From Chaetoderma sp. LZ-2023a (Eukaryota; Mollusca; Caudofoveata; Chaetodermatida; Chaetodermatidae): 64,000 bases of DNA. The notes beneath the pieces are model-generated. The model saw only the letters and a list, made by a program, of their open reading frames with translations. It was not told the DNA's origin and ran no database searches. Positions 1 to 12,257 of the stretch are shown piece after piece. Where the stretch lies: assembly GCA_034401795.1 (NCBI GenBank), contig CM067370.1:59684369-59748368 (forward strand). The letters are read 5' to 3'. A program made the position numbers and the translations under genes. Each line of letters starts with the position of its first letter. The stretch's first letter is position 1.

Positions 1-118
1 TATATTTGTATATTGTGTACATAAAATGTATATATTGTACATATCAAAGCTGTATATATAAATGTAAATAATTGTTAAGTATAGTCTGAAGGCTCCGGAG
101 TTACCTTCATTAAATAAA

Positions 119-152
<34 letters not shown>

Positions 153-954
153 CCCAAAACGGTGAGGTGTGGGTGGAGCTTAGCTAGTGATGGGCGGGGC
201 ATGGCTAAAAATGGAAAGGTCAGTTATAGACAATAAATGTGACAGCAAGCAGTCTACTGTAACTGTTTAATGGCTAAATTTGATCACGAACACAAAAATA
301 TCTGTTTATTGAATGTCCATTTGCAGGCCAAGAGAACACATCTTGACTATTTACCACTAGAATGACTGGCTCGGTTATCAGGTTATCATTCTTGTGGTAA
401 CTTCAAAAATTGTCTCTTGACCTGCCAGTGGATATTCCTCAAGACCACTGCAGAGGCTGGATTTGGTGATGACCATTACTAATTACTTTGAAATCAATTT
501 AGCCTAAGGCCATTGCTGCCTATGATTTTCAATCTAATACATATGTATTACATTTTTCCGCATCATCCTTTTGTCCTATAGTACATTAGCATGAGTGTCA
601 TTGCTGTGTCATTCACATTAAAGTTTTTATTAGCCTTATTATTCGCCAATGGCTCTCAGGATTTCATTGAACCTTTAGAGTTGTTTTATGCCATGCTGCG
701 ATGTGATCTTAATCAGGACTAGTGAGAATCTTGGGAAAATGTTGATTTTTTGACACTGTTTTGGACTGACAATTGTACATAGTTTTTTTTGTGTTCTAGT
801 TTTTTATTTGCCTTAGTTTATTATTGTTCTATGCCATTCATAGATGTAATTTTTCATCATATGATTTTTAGAACATTTCGTAATTAAGAATATTTTGTTT
901 TCGCATTGTTGTCATCTTCTTTATCTTTGTTTCACTTTGCTTTTTACATGGCAG
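1..954. other. Intron sequence with small repeats
   Basis: AT-rich. Contains a (TTA)n microsatellite at about 120-150, a reverse-oriented fragment of the 'ctatgccccgcccat...agctaagctccaccc' repeat at about 155-215, and at about 325-500 a copy of the foldback family built on 'ccactggaatgactggctcggttat'. No exon recognised before 955. Confidence 0.5.
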
Positions 955-1143
955 GTAAATATGTCAGGGACCTTCGTAAAAACTTTCAGGATCGTTTAGC
1001 AGATGCAAGCACGACAGCAGAAGAGAGCATATCCAGTGTTCGGACAGTTCGTTCCTTTGCTGCAGAGGGAAAGAGTCAACGTTTATATGGCACTGACATC
1101 GACAAGAGCTATCAAGTCGGCAAAAAGTTAGCATTGGCTGAAG
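955..1143 (+). CDS. ABCB10-like: ABCB10-like transporter, exon: cytoplasmic loop between TM4 and TM5
   Basis: The acceptor AG is at 953-954 and the donor GTACTA begins at 1144. The first two bases finish a codon begun in an unseen upstream exon; the last base starts the next codon. The translation begins YVRDLRKNFQDRLADAS and contains EESISSVRTVRSFAAE. This is the ABC-transporter membrane-domain signature in which a helix runs from TM4 through the intracellular coupling region (compare the EERxxNVRTVRAF pattern of ABCB proteins). An open frame continues past 1143, but its residues no longer resemble the family and the donor is good, so I end the exon there. The TTG codon at 906 is not a real start, because it lies in intron sequence. 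Confidence 0.85.
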
Positions 1144-1869
1144 GTACTATAGATGTATTTTATTTTTTATTTTATGCTTACAGTGAAACTAGACTGATAG
1201 AGACAACTTCTCGGATAAACACGTCTGATGTAGTTTGTAAAATATGTCAACAACTTGACTGCAAGCTTGGAAATAACATAGCAATTTAATAAGCAACTTG
1301 TTTATCGACTTTTGCCCCCCTCCACCCCCCCCCACCCCCAAATCTTACTCTGCCCTTGTCAACTTGTAGCAGTTAGCATCACACGTGGGGAATATATTTT
1401 CCATCATAGGTCTTAGCTATATTGCGCAATCCTATATATAAAAACTGTCGGATTTACAGATACCTCAACCAGGATGAGCAGCACAAACTACAAAGACATC
1501 AGACTTCTGAAGTCAAGGTCATTGTTATCTTGAAACAAATCTAGATTTGTATTTGGAAATGCATAATGCCAAGATTTTCGCCAATATCCCATCAGTGTAA
1601 CACTGAGGTCTCATTATTGGTGAAAATCAGAATCAGTCTGTCTGTCTGTCTTTTTGTTTGTCGGCTTCCAATCTCAGTTAACTCTATAAAGCTATTTTTA
1701 CAGTTAAGTTTTTGGTTTAGATCAACATATCGTCTTATATCTTGGCCTGGCTTCACCCTATTGGGACTAAGCTTGGACACACGCTTCCTTACATCAAGGG
1801 ATGGAGCACAATGATAATAAGGTCATGAAGTTCAAGTTCAAGGCCACTGTGGCCTTGGTATAAAACTAT
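1144..1869. other. Intron sequence, no gene seen
   Basis: Contains a C-rich run at about 1313-1340 and, from about 1570, a degenerate copy of the family with 'acttggacacacgcttcctt' and 'aaggtcactgtggccttg', leading into the tandem array that follows. Confidence 0.5.
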
Positions 1870-3515
1870 TTTTATACCCGCCAAAAAAATTAGTGAGGTA
1901 TTATGTAATGGCATGGTCCGGGCGGGCGGATGGGCAGGCGAGCGACAGAGGGGTTTCCGGATGATAACTATTGACATTTGTCGGATCACTTTGCAACTTC
2001 ATAGGGTGTTTGGACTAGGTCTGGGGAAGAAACCTATCGAAAACGAAGATGATCCCAAATCTAAGATGGTGGCCAGCCACAGGCAGCCATCTTGAAAATT
2101 GGTTTCCGGATGATAACTCTGTTACCATTTGTCGGATCACTTAGAAACATCAGCGTGTGGTTGGACTAGGTCTGAGGAAGAAACCCATCAATATCGACAA
2201 TGATCCGAAATCCAAGATGACCGCCAGCCATACTGAAAATTGGTTTCAACATTATAACTCCATTGCTGTTTATCGGATCACTTTGAAACTTCAGAGCGTG
2301 GTTGGGCTAGGTCTGGGGAAGAATTTGATCCCAAATCCAAGATGGTGGCCAGCCACAGGCAGCCATCTTGAAAATTGGTTTCCCGATGATAACTCTGTTA
2401 CCATTTGTCGGATTGCTTAGAAACGTCAGCACGTGGTTGGACTAGGTCTAAGGAAGAAACCTATCGTGATCAACAATGATCCAAAATCCAATATGGCCGC
2501 CAGCCACCGACGGCCATATTGAAAATTGGTTTCTGGATTATAACTCCATTGCTGTTTATCGGATTGCTTTAAAACTTCATGGCATGCTTGGACTATGTCT
2601 GAAGAAGAAACCTATTGAAAATAACAATACTGTGAAATTCAAGATGGCGGCCAGCCAACGGCAGCCATGCTGAAGATTGGTTTCTGGATGATAACTTCTG
2701 AACCATTTATCAGATCACTTTGCAACTTCATGGGGTGGTTGGACTAGGGCTGAAGATGAAACTTATGGAAATTAACAATATGAAATTCAAGCTGGCCGCC
2801 AGCCACCATCGGCCATCTTGAAAATTGGTTTCCGGATGATAGCGTTTATCGGATCCCTTTGAAACTTCATAGGATGGTTGTGCTGGGTCTGGGTAAAAAA
2901 ACCTATCAAAATCGACAATGATCCGAAATCCAAGCTGACTGCCAGCCACCGGTGGCCATCTTGAAAATCGGTTTCCAGATGATAACTCTATTACCGTTTA
3001 TTGGATCGCTTTGAAATTTCAGAAGGTGGTTGGACTAGGTCTGGGGAATAAAACTATCGGAATTGACGATGATCCGAACTCCAAGCTACAGGCTGCCATC
3101 TTGAAAATTGGTTTCCGAATGATAACTCCTTAACCATTTATCAGATCACTGAAACTTCATAGGTGGTTGGACTAGGTCTGGGGAAGAAACCTATCGAAAG
3201 CGACAATGATCCGAAATCCAAGATGGCCGGCAACCACCGGCGGCTATCTTGAAAATTGGTTTCCGGATGATAACTCCTGAACCGTTTAACGAATCAGTTT
3301 GAAACTTTATATGGTAGTTGGACTAGGAGTGGGGAAGAAACCTATCGAAATCGACTATGATCCAAAATCCAAGATGGCCTCTAGCCACCAGTGGCCATCT
3401 TGAAAATTGGTCTGCGGACGATAACTCTGTTTCTGTTTATCTGATCGCTTTGAAACTTTGAATGGTGGTTGGACTACATTTGGTGAACTTACAATGATCC
3501 GAAATCCACTTCTTT
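1870..3515 (+). repeat. Tandem array of about eleven 140-150-bp units
   Basis: A unit begins near 'ggtttccggatgataactc' and recurs at about 1951, 2101, 2241, 2387, 2527, 2677, 2826, 2970, 3110, 3259 and 3409. Each unit also holds 'gttggactaggtctgggg' and 'ccaagatggcggccagccac'. The head (about 1870-1945) reads 'tttatacccgccaaaaaaa' and is single copy. Units have diverged by substitutions and small indels. Short open frames inside it are by-products of the periodicity. Confidence 0.8.
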
Positions 3516-5498
3516 CACTGCAGACCCCGAGTCTGTCGTGAAATACCAAGTATATACTTAGTTGCAGAGTGTTAGGCAATAATCACTGAACATAATTCTT
3601 TTAAATTCTTTTAGCAATCTCAGGCGGTGTACTAATTTTTCCTTTTTGATTTGGTTGTCATGCCTAGTTAAAGAAAATAACGCAACAGCATTCCAGATTG
3701 TTGTATTTTGAACTGTGCATTCTGTTGAATGTAAATCGTACATTCTAAAAGCAACTATACACTGCACTATAGGACGAGTTTACGCCGTTACTATCATAGC
3801 TACTCAAAGCCAATTAGCATCTTCTCGCTACTCGGGTAATGACTTAAACTCTTCCTACAAAGGGAGGCTATAAGCGGAAGCCAAAACAAGGTGTTTTATA
3901 TTTTTTCTGGATGAAATTTTATGTCAAATTTTGATGAAATGAACAATGTTTATTAAACTATACGCAATATTGCATGCGAAACAATGTCATATGTCACAGA
4001 GGCATATATAGAAAAGTTTTATTCTATTGAAACTATTTTTTTGCACCTCCTATGGAACATAAGGCTGATGTCCTGTTTAATTATGATTTGGCATGCTTTA
4101 ACCCTTCCCTGTTTGTGTTTCCATTTAGAGTTTCATATTTGGTTAATCATACTGGACCCAAACTTGGACACATGTTTCATATAATGAGCGCGGGCATGAC
4201 GCAATGATGTTGACATGAACAGGTCCTTGAACCATGCCAGAAACTAGTTTGTCTCAGCTTCACCATTTAAATGTCATGTTTGGTTAATCAGATTGGATCC
4301 AAACTTGGACACCTCCTTTATGATGGGAGGGCAGAATGATATTGGGTCAAAATGTCCAAGATCAAGGTCATTGTGACATTGTTAAAAACTTAGTGTTTTC
4401 AACATTGACATTTTGTGTTTAACAAGCATCTGGCGCCGTCTATATATCATGTTTACTCTACCTTGGACACAGGCTTCCTTATAATGAGAAGGGGTGACAC
4501 AATGTCATTGTTATTAAAAGGTCACGGTCATTATGGCCTTGATAAAAAACCTTACTTTTCAACAATAACATTTTGAGTTTAGCTCAACTTAGAGGTTTAT
4601 ATCTCGTGCTTGGTTATGCTGAGAGGGCCCAAATTTGTATTTGTTTCCTAATAGCCAGCTGACATGACAGTCACCTTGGCATCAAAATGTCAAAGGTCAA
4701 ATTCAGTGTGATAATGACAAAACTTGGGGACTTTTTCAACAATTACATTTTGCGTTAACCTAAATGTAATGGTTCATGTCTCATGCTTCACTTATATATG
4801 GCATGACAGCAATGGCTTTTAGGTCAATGGTCATGGTCACTGATAGGTATATTGATATGCCTCCTCTAGTTAGCTTTTATTTATTTAAGTAAAATCATAT
4901 TTGAAGTCACGGTTCAGAGTTCATTGCAATGTTGTAATGGCAAGCTTCATGATTACAGTGCAAACACGTTTCTTGTTAGCAACATTTAAATATCTCCGAA
5001 GCCACGTGACCATTTATTTGAAACTCAAGAAACGTCATCTAGGGCAAGAGCTGAACCAAGGTTGTTCAAGTGAGACTGATTGGTCAATCTGTCTGTTGGC
5101 CATCTCGGCTGACACCAAGTTTTCATAAAAACTACTTCAGAACTGCTGCAAAATTGAGCATCTGTTATTTGATGGATAATTGTGATGTATGGGCTTTAGT
5201 GGCTGTTAAATAGGAATTTGAGAGCTTCAAGTGAGATTGACCAGTGAGGTTGTTCAAACGAAGCAGATTGGTTGATTTGATCAGTGGCCATCTTGTATTT
5301 TCTAGGATTTTTAGAGGCGCTGTTAAAGATTAGTCTTTGAAACCATTTGGCCTGCTTTGAAGCTCAAGAAACACGATCTTGCATATGTATTCAAGATTTA
5401 CTCAATATTGTTTATAATAATATTTTCTACTACATATATGTCAAGCATACCAAAAAGTTATTTATAACTAGAGGTACATATGAATTTAATTCTTATAG
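3516..5498. repeat. Intron with diverged ~140-170-bp tandem repeat (about 4060-4870)
   Basis: Units carry 'ggttaatcatactggaccc', 'aacttggacac.tgctt', 'ggtcaaggtcattgtgac' and 'tttcaacattaacatttt'; starts recur near 4141, 4282, 4450, 4610 and 4780. The same family recurs at about 27540-27800 and 54850-55640. The remaining sequence up to 5498 has REP-A-like fragments ('gccatcttg', 'gttcaagtgagactgattgg') and no gene. Confidence 0.55.
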
Positions 5499-5609
5499 GT
5501 GCTTTTAATGGCATTATTGGCATCCTGGCATATGGGGCTATCTGTGTTGTGTTGTGGTACGGTGGCAAACTTGTCTATGAGAAACAGCTTACAGCGGGAG
5601 TCCTGACAT
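5499..5609 (+). CDS. ABCB10-like: ABCB10-like transporter, exon: TM5
   Basis: The acceptor 'ttatag' ends at 5498 and the donor GTGAGT starts at 5610. Phase 1 in, phase 1 out, which matches the exons on either side. Thirty-six whole codons encode a hydrophobic helix (FNGIIGILAYGAICVVLWY) followed by GGKLVYEKQLTAGVLT. The Gly-Gly turn and the 'LT.G.L.SF' pattern before the next helix are standard for the TM5-TM6 loop of ABCB half transporters. This exon is too short and too phase-constrained to show as a long open reading frame. It was found by looking for the missing TM segment between 1143 and 26882. Confidence 0.85.
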
Positions 5610-5665
5610 GTGAGTTATCTATGCTTTGAATTCAATCTGTTGATTCCTGAAAACCCAATGAAACT

Positions 5666-5760
5666 TGTTGAATATTTTGCAAATAATTTGACTGGAAGCT
5701 GTTGCTGGCAACAAAACAATATTTAGCTTCCTGTGAAATCAATTTCAAAATATTTAACAA
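5666..5760. repeat. Short palindromic MITE (family P)
   Basis: Left arm 'ttgaatattttgcaaataa' and right arm 'atcaatttcaaaatatttaa' are inverted, with 'aagctgttgctggcaacaaa' in the middle. Other family members lie near 7320-7395, 26632-26731, 36528-36606, 44552-44643, 51838-51912, 52578-52660 and 55722-55812. Confidence 0.6.
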
Positions 5761-8044
5761 TATTTATAGCATTGTAAAAATGTCTGCTGTATCTGATTCT
5801 GTCAGGTTTAAATGGGTAAAAGGTTATTACTAAGTTTGCATTTTTAGCTCACTTGTCCTGAAAGGGTAAGTGAGGTTATGCCATGGCGATCACAGGCTTT
5901 TATCCATCTATCCATATGACCATTCATCTGTCAACCTTCTGTTACATTTCTGACAGAGCTGTCGCAACTAAGCTAAGATTAATAGAGGGATCCATTTTAA
6001 GCTATGCCCCGCCCATTTCTCCACCCACATTTTACATGTGTTGGAATCGATTGAAACCTGAAATCTCAGGATATAAATTTCAAGGTAACTATACAGGTAA
6101 GCTGTAAGAGCTAAGTCAAATTAGTTTCAAAATATTCAACAGAATGTTAATAAATTGTAAATGCACCAAAGACATACGCTTCATACACATTGGTGACAGA
6201 CTTGATCATGATGGAGCTACGTCATTATGATCGTGATGTGACCTAATGAGTGATGTACTGATTATGACGGCATATAATTGAATGACAGACTGGTTCCCTC
6301 CATTAGATCTGTGGTACAATGGTACATATATACAAGTGGAAGCCAGTGTGCCAAGGAGCTTTCTCTAAGTGTGACTAAAGTAGCGTAAACTATCACCATT
6401 TTATGTCACATGTGTCTGTTTCTAGTAATGTCTCCTACAGAAACACAATGCTGGATCTTAATAGTAATATGACATCACATGATAATAGTAGTAGTGTGTG
6501 CTGTCATATCATCATACTATGGTATTGCATTAATCATAAAAACTGTGCTGATGCTTACATACCTGGTACCTGCACAACAAAATTCTAATGGACATCATGC
6601 CTGGTGTTTATGCTTTGATTATGAGAATTGTTTTCTACTAGACAAGATAGATAGAGAGTGAGAGGGAGGGAGGGAGTGGCCAGGGGGGTTGAAGGAGGTA
6701 GGGAGGGAGAGATCTAAAATGGTGGATGCAGACAACTGAGTTCAAAATGGCTTGTAGTGTCTGGACTGCACATACAGTTCAGTCTTAAGGCTTATGGCTG
6801 GCCTATTTCGTAATACCATAGCGATCTTGCTCTTTACTTGCCTTTTCAAGATCAGTCTGTATCTAGCAGTCAATTAGAATCTATTTTTTATTATTACTTT
6901 AATCTTTAGTTGTAGCTATAGTCATAATCATGTTCCCTCTTTTTAACAGAATTTCTCTGTTTTGGGGTTTAAAGTTCTTTGTTGGCACCTCTTGAAATAT
7001 GTATTACAAGCCAAGACGAGTTTGTTTTGGCAATTCACACTCCATGCCTATACAAACGAGACATCACACGCTTTTGTTTTTATCCACCCACCCACCCAGC
7101 ATGAAATAGGAGGTATGTAGAATGTAGCAATCAGCACATCTGCCTTCCATTCATCTGACATAAACAGTAGTGGCACATTTCTTTATTTCCGAATGGAAGA
7201 ACCCACTTTTACCTATTCCCCATCTATCTCTAGTTAAGCTCCGCCCATGCTTTGCCCTTGTTAGAATCGATCAAACCCTGAATTCCCAGAATGCCAATAT
7301 CAAGGTAACTATACAGGTTTTTTCTGAAACTAATTTGACTGAGTGCTGTTGTTGGCATAGACAGTCAAATTAGTTTCAAAGTATTCAATAGAATGTTTAT
7401 TAAATAGGAGACACAATTCGTAGAACTGACAGGCTTTTAAAAGCTCTTGATGGACTTAGCTACATCATTCATTACATAGTTGATTGTGACATCAGCCAAC
7501 AGGTGATGTAATTGATTATGATGTCATATACTTGATCGACAGATGGGATTCCTTTATTGAATAGATCAATCCTGGTCAAATGATCATATTGACAATTGTG
7601 TTACGAAAATGGACATGATTTAATGTCAGACACTAGAGTTATCCCTCTTAGAAACTTCCTATAGCATAGGAACTAATGGCGAAAGATATTACTTCAGTGG
7701 CACATTTTGTCTTATTTAATATCATTAGCTTCAAACCTGGTGGGTGGATGCATGCTTTTGTGCATAAGCTATCATCCATATCACTCTGACCTACTTTCTA
7801 GATAATATACTGTAGATCAAATGTAAAATTTGCTATTGGAACAATAGTAAATTATTTAATCAGCCTTTTTTATCATCTTGTGAAAGATTGATACTGAACC
7901 TGGTCAAAATGATCCTGTCATCTAAAATTTACATAAATTAATGTTATCTGATGCCAAACATCAGAGCAAACCACCCTTTCAAATTTTCATAAGTACTGTA
8001 GGTAACGGGGAAAGATAATAGTTTGGTGGCAGATTTCTTCATTT
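5761..8044. repeat. Intron with dispersed repeat fragments
   Basis: Two related segments (about 5848-6330 and about 7170-7560) share 'ctatgccccgcccat.tct', 'gatcgat.aaaccctgaa', 'caaggtaactatacagg', a half MITE-P arm and a 'tgatgtca..tgattatgac' tail. Related copies are at about 54150-54430 and 56650-56950. A purine-rich run lies at about 6650-6715. No gene recognised. Confidence 0.5.
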
Positions 8045-9838
8045 TATTAGCTCACCTGTCCTGAAAGGCCAAGTGAGCTTATGCCGTGGCGACCGTCCGT
8101 CGTCCGTCCGTCGTCCGTCAACTTTTTCTTTAAACGACTTCTTCTCAAGAACCACTGGGCCGATTTCAGTTATATTTGGCAGGAAGCATCCCTAGGGCAT
8201 AGAGATTCAAGTTTGTTCAAACGAAGCCGATTGGCCAAAATCCAAGATGGCCACTGGCCAAAATAGCCAATTTTTAGAAACACTAAAAAATCTTCTCCGA
8301 AACCGCTGGAGGAATTGATTCAAAACTCATAACACATCATCTAGTGCAACTGTAGACCCAAGTTTGTTCAAGGCAACCTGATTGAACGATTTGCCTGGCG
8401 GCCATCTTCGATGACCTAGTTTTCGTGAAAACGACTTCTTCTCCCGAACCGCTGAAGGGATGGACCTGAAATTTGGTAAATATGCTTAGGAACCAAGCGC
8501 CATTCAAGTTTGTTCAAGGGAACTTTGTTCGTTAAAAAATATGGCCGCCATCAACCAATCAAAATTTAGCGTTTCTTGGTCATATTGGCTTTTTTGTATT
8601 TGATGTATTTTGATGGCGAAAATTGCTTTATATATGCTTATCAGTGTGGCCAGTTCAAATATCCCACTTTCGAGACTTTCCTGCCATCTTGGTTTGTTTT
8701 CCCGCCATAGTCTCCCATAGTAAAGCAATGGGGAATTCTTTAAACGACTTCTTCTCAAGAACCACTGGACCGATTTCAATTATATTTGGGAGGAAGCATT
8801 CATAGGGCATAGAGATCTAAGTTTGTTCAAACGAAGCTGATCGGTCAAAATCCAAGATGGCCACCAGCCAAAATGACCGATTTTTAGACACTTGAAAAAA
8901 ATTTCTCCAAAACCGCAAGAGGAATTGATTCAATACTCATAACACATCATCTATGGGAACGTTAGACACAAGTTTATTCAAGCCAACCTTATTGGCCTAT
9001 TTGCTTGGCGGCCATCTTGGATGATGTAGTTTTCGCGAAAACGACTTCTCCCGAACCGCTGAAGGGATAGTGCTGAAATTTGGTAAATATGCTTAGGGAC
9101 CAAGGGCCATTCAAATTTGTTCAAAGGAAGTTCGTACTTTAAAAAACATGGCCAGCATCAACCAATCAAAATTTAGCTTTTTGTCATATTGGGTTTTTTG
9201 TATTTGATGTATTTTGATGGCGAAAATTGCTGTATATATGCTTATCAGGGTGGCGAGTTCAAATATGCCACTTTCGAGACTGTTGGATAAACGGTTTGAC
9301 TGCCATCTTGGTTTGCTTTCCTGCCATAGGCTCCCATAGTAAAGCAATGGGGAATTCTTTAAACGACTTCTCAAGAACCACTGGGCCGATTTCAATTATT
9401 TGTCAGAATGCAGCCTTAGGGTATAGAGGTCTAAGTTTGTTCAAACGAAGCTGATCGGCCAAAATCTAAAAATCTCCGAAACGGCTTGGGGTTTGATTCA
9501 AAACTCATGAAACATCATCTAATGCAGGAGAACCAATTTGTTCAAGAGAACCTGATTGGTCCAAGGGCTTGGCGGCCGTCTTGGATGACCTAGTTTTCGC
9601 GAAAACAACTTCGTATCCAGAATCGTTGAACAGATTGGGCCGAAATTTGGGAGATATGATAAGGAACTAAGGGCCGTTAAGTTTTGTTCAAAAGTAGTTG
9701 ATACATAAAGAAACATGCCCTCTGTTTTCTTGTTATAATTCTGCTCAACTCTGTAGGGTTCTACTTATTGTTGATGGCCATTCTGGTTGAAATGCCTATG
9801 ATGCAGTGAGCGATACAGGCCCCTTGGGCCTCTTGTAT
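8045..9838 (+). repeat. REP-A dispersed repeat, full-length copy
   Basis: Begins 'ttagctcacctgtcctgaaa' and ends 'ccccttgggcctcttg', boundaries that recur elsewhere in the window. Inside, a unit starting 'aaacgacttcttctcaagaa' recurs at about 8132, 8739 and 9358, so the body is about 2.8 tandem copies of a 607-622-bp unit rich in 'ccatcttggatgacctagtt'. No coding capacity. Confidence 0.7.
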
Positions 9839-11340
9839 AGATATTGACTTCTAACTAGTGTACTTTTAGGCATAAGCTACCACTTCTAAGAATTAGGTCA
9901 GTCTAACTAATTTCTGGAAAATATACATGTAGGTCTCTAAAGAATTTTCATAATAGAAACAAAAAGAATATACTGAACCAGTACATTTTCTATTATTAGC
10001 TGAAAAGGCCCAAAGGATCAAGTGAGCTTATGCCATGGTGGCCGGCCATCGTCTGTCCATCCATCAAATCATATCTCCTCATTTATGCTTTGACAGATAT
10101 GTCTGGAAGATCCGATGACGGTAGGCTCCAGAACTTCTGTTCAGAATTTTTATTTTTTTTTTCCAGCAGCCATCTTGGATTTTCCGAAAATGTTCCAGAA
10201 ATCATATAAAACACTACTCCTCCAATATAAATGGCCCGACTTCAACTAAACTTGCATGGACTAATTCTATGCTGGTATGCTTCAACACTTCTAATGAGAA
10301 TTCTGATTGGTCAATATTTCCGAAGGCCGTCTGATTTTCTGAAAATTTCTGGAAATCAGTTAAAAGCCTACTCATTAACCACTTGACCAATTTCAAGGAA
10401 ACTCGATTGAGAGGACCCTAGAGTGGTATGTTTCAGAACTTATGTAGAGAATATTAATTGGTCTATTCTTTTGGTGGCCATCTTGAATTTTCTGGAAAAA
10501 TAGTCGGAAATCGTTTAAGATGCTACTCCTCATTAACTGCTTGGACAATTTCAACCAGACCCGGCTTGAAGGATACTAGGCTGGTAGGTTTCTGAAGTTG
10601 TATGCAGAATTTTGATTGGTCAATTTTTCTTTTGGCCAGTCTTGGATTTTCTGAAAATTTTATGTAAGCTAGCGATTTCAAACGATGAACCTTTGATTCT
10701 ATGATGTTCTCAAACTGATCCGAAATGATTTTCCTTAATCGATTTTAAAGCAAGAACATAAACAAATTTAAGAAAGAAATTTTGAGTGCGTCAAGATAAG
10801 GCCAGAAATTAAATTTATTGAAAATGAATTCGTCAGCTTTTCGCGATCTTTAATGCGTTGTATATCAGGTGTTGAATGGTGGGCAACTTGGTCAGAATGA
10901 GAGGAAATCACAACAAGATAGTGATTGCAGGTAAATTCAATTTTTTTCTTCACATTACTTGCAAGGTCTATATTAATCTACGAAATCTAATTAATTTTTT
11001 TTAATTTAAAAAAACTAAATACACTACCTCCGCAAATGTTATATAAATAAAAAGATCAAAGAAAACATGACAATAATTAAAAAAATATTTCTACTACACT
11101 CAGAAATCTTCCATCACACAAGGTGATAGGTATAGTTAAACTAATAAAACAAAATACATCCCCCACCTTACTTTCCCACTAGATCTTATACCCAACCCCT
11201 AAACCATATTAATCACTTCCACAGATTTCCAAAATCACTTCCACATGAATTTTCAAATTTAATTTATCCTTGATTATCCAAAAAGTTCTAATTTTGACAT
11301 TATGCTGGGGTTTTCTTCAATTGAACTAGACTTCCAAATT
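9839..11340. repeat. REP-B-like repeat and AT-rich intron sequence
   Basis: From about 10003 a head similar to REP-A ('caagtgagcttatgccatgg') is followed by a different body with repeated 'ttctgaaaattt.tgga.atc' and 'gaattttgattggtcaattt'. A related segment with a 'ctcgggcctcttg' tail lies at 56110-56640. From about 10940 to 11340 the sequence is plain AT-rich, with no feature I can name. Confidence 0.45.
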
Positions 11341-11619
11341 AAACGAAATCACAGATTTCTTTTTTCACGAGAGAGTTGATACTTACCTCCCTAATACTCT
11401 TTGATATTGCTAAATATTGGCTTTCACTCAATAAAACACTCAGATTAAAAAAGTTAGGTGCCCCTATTGGGCAGGTAGTCAGAAGACAGTCCGGCGGATG
11501 CTAGCCCCACCACCGCGCTTGCGCAGACTAGTACTTCCTCTGACTAATTTATTGGCTGACACCATGCAACTTACAAGAGCCTGAAGACCGAGCCTCTGTG
11601 GGGCGGAGAGGCCGGGTCC
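11341..11619 (-). repeat. Right inverted terminal repeat of DIRS-0
   Basis: Its reverse complement ends with 'gtgatttcgttt'. The outer ~55 bp (11341-11398) are repeated in inverted orientation at 11622-11679. Inside are 'aaaagttaggtgcccctatt' and 'accgcgcttgcgcagactag', shared in inverted orientation with the left end of DIRS-4. Confidence 0.8.
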
Positions 11620-11722
11620 GTATTAGGGAGGTAAGTATCAACTCTCTCGTGAAAAAAGAAATCCGTGATTTCGTTTATTTCACTTCAAGAGTATACTTAC
11701 CTCCCTAATACTCTTTGATATT
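11620..11722 (-). repeat. Internal complementary region of DIRS-0
   Basis: Two blocks meet head to tail: one is the reverse complement of the right outer end, the other matches the left outer end seen in DIRS-4 ('tttcacttcaagagtatact'). This is the arrangement known from DIRS1-type elements, thought to template closure of the circular intermediate. Confidence 0.75.
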
Positions 11723-12257
11723 GCCAGAATTCGTCAGGGAATTCGGTGGGAGGGAGGCGAGGTCAAAAGACCAGCTCTTCTCTATGCGCTTTTCTGCGTT
11801 TAAGGCACTTAAACTTCTGAAACTGTGTGAAAACACAATTAGGAATAGATACGAACATCGGCTAACACAAACCGATGGTTGAGAGATGACCGTATGTCAT
11901 ATGTGCTCCCCCCCCCTCCTCTTGGGAGGAAGACTGAATGACCTCAATGTCCCATACGCTCTCTACGTACAAGTGCCATGTACTATAGGACATTAAACGA
12001 AAAGGCTCCATTTTCGTATACTCTCAATAATGAACCACATAAAACACATACCATCACCATATTAATAATGAAGGGTCACGTGACAATACAATTAACAATG
12101 AACAACACATAAACAAGACTGACCTTGTAGAGTTTGGCTGCTGACATCATCTCCCCAGTGGTGAAGACTGATGTAGTCCCAAATAAGTGGTTGTTCCCAT
12201 TGATTAATTGTGATATATATAAATAATGAGGAAACCTCATCAAAAATGTACACCTAA

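Noticed and set aside
1144-1289. Coding continuation of the first ABCB exon to the stop at 1289
   Set aside because: The residues lose all similarity to the family after the GTACTA donor at 1144, and the TM5 exon at 5499 joins in phase.
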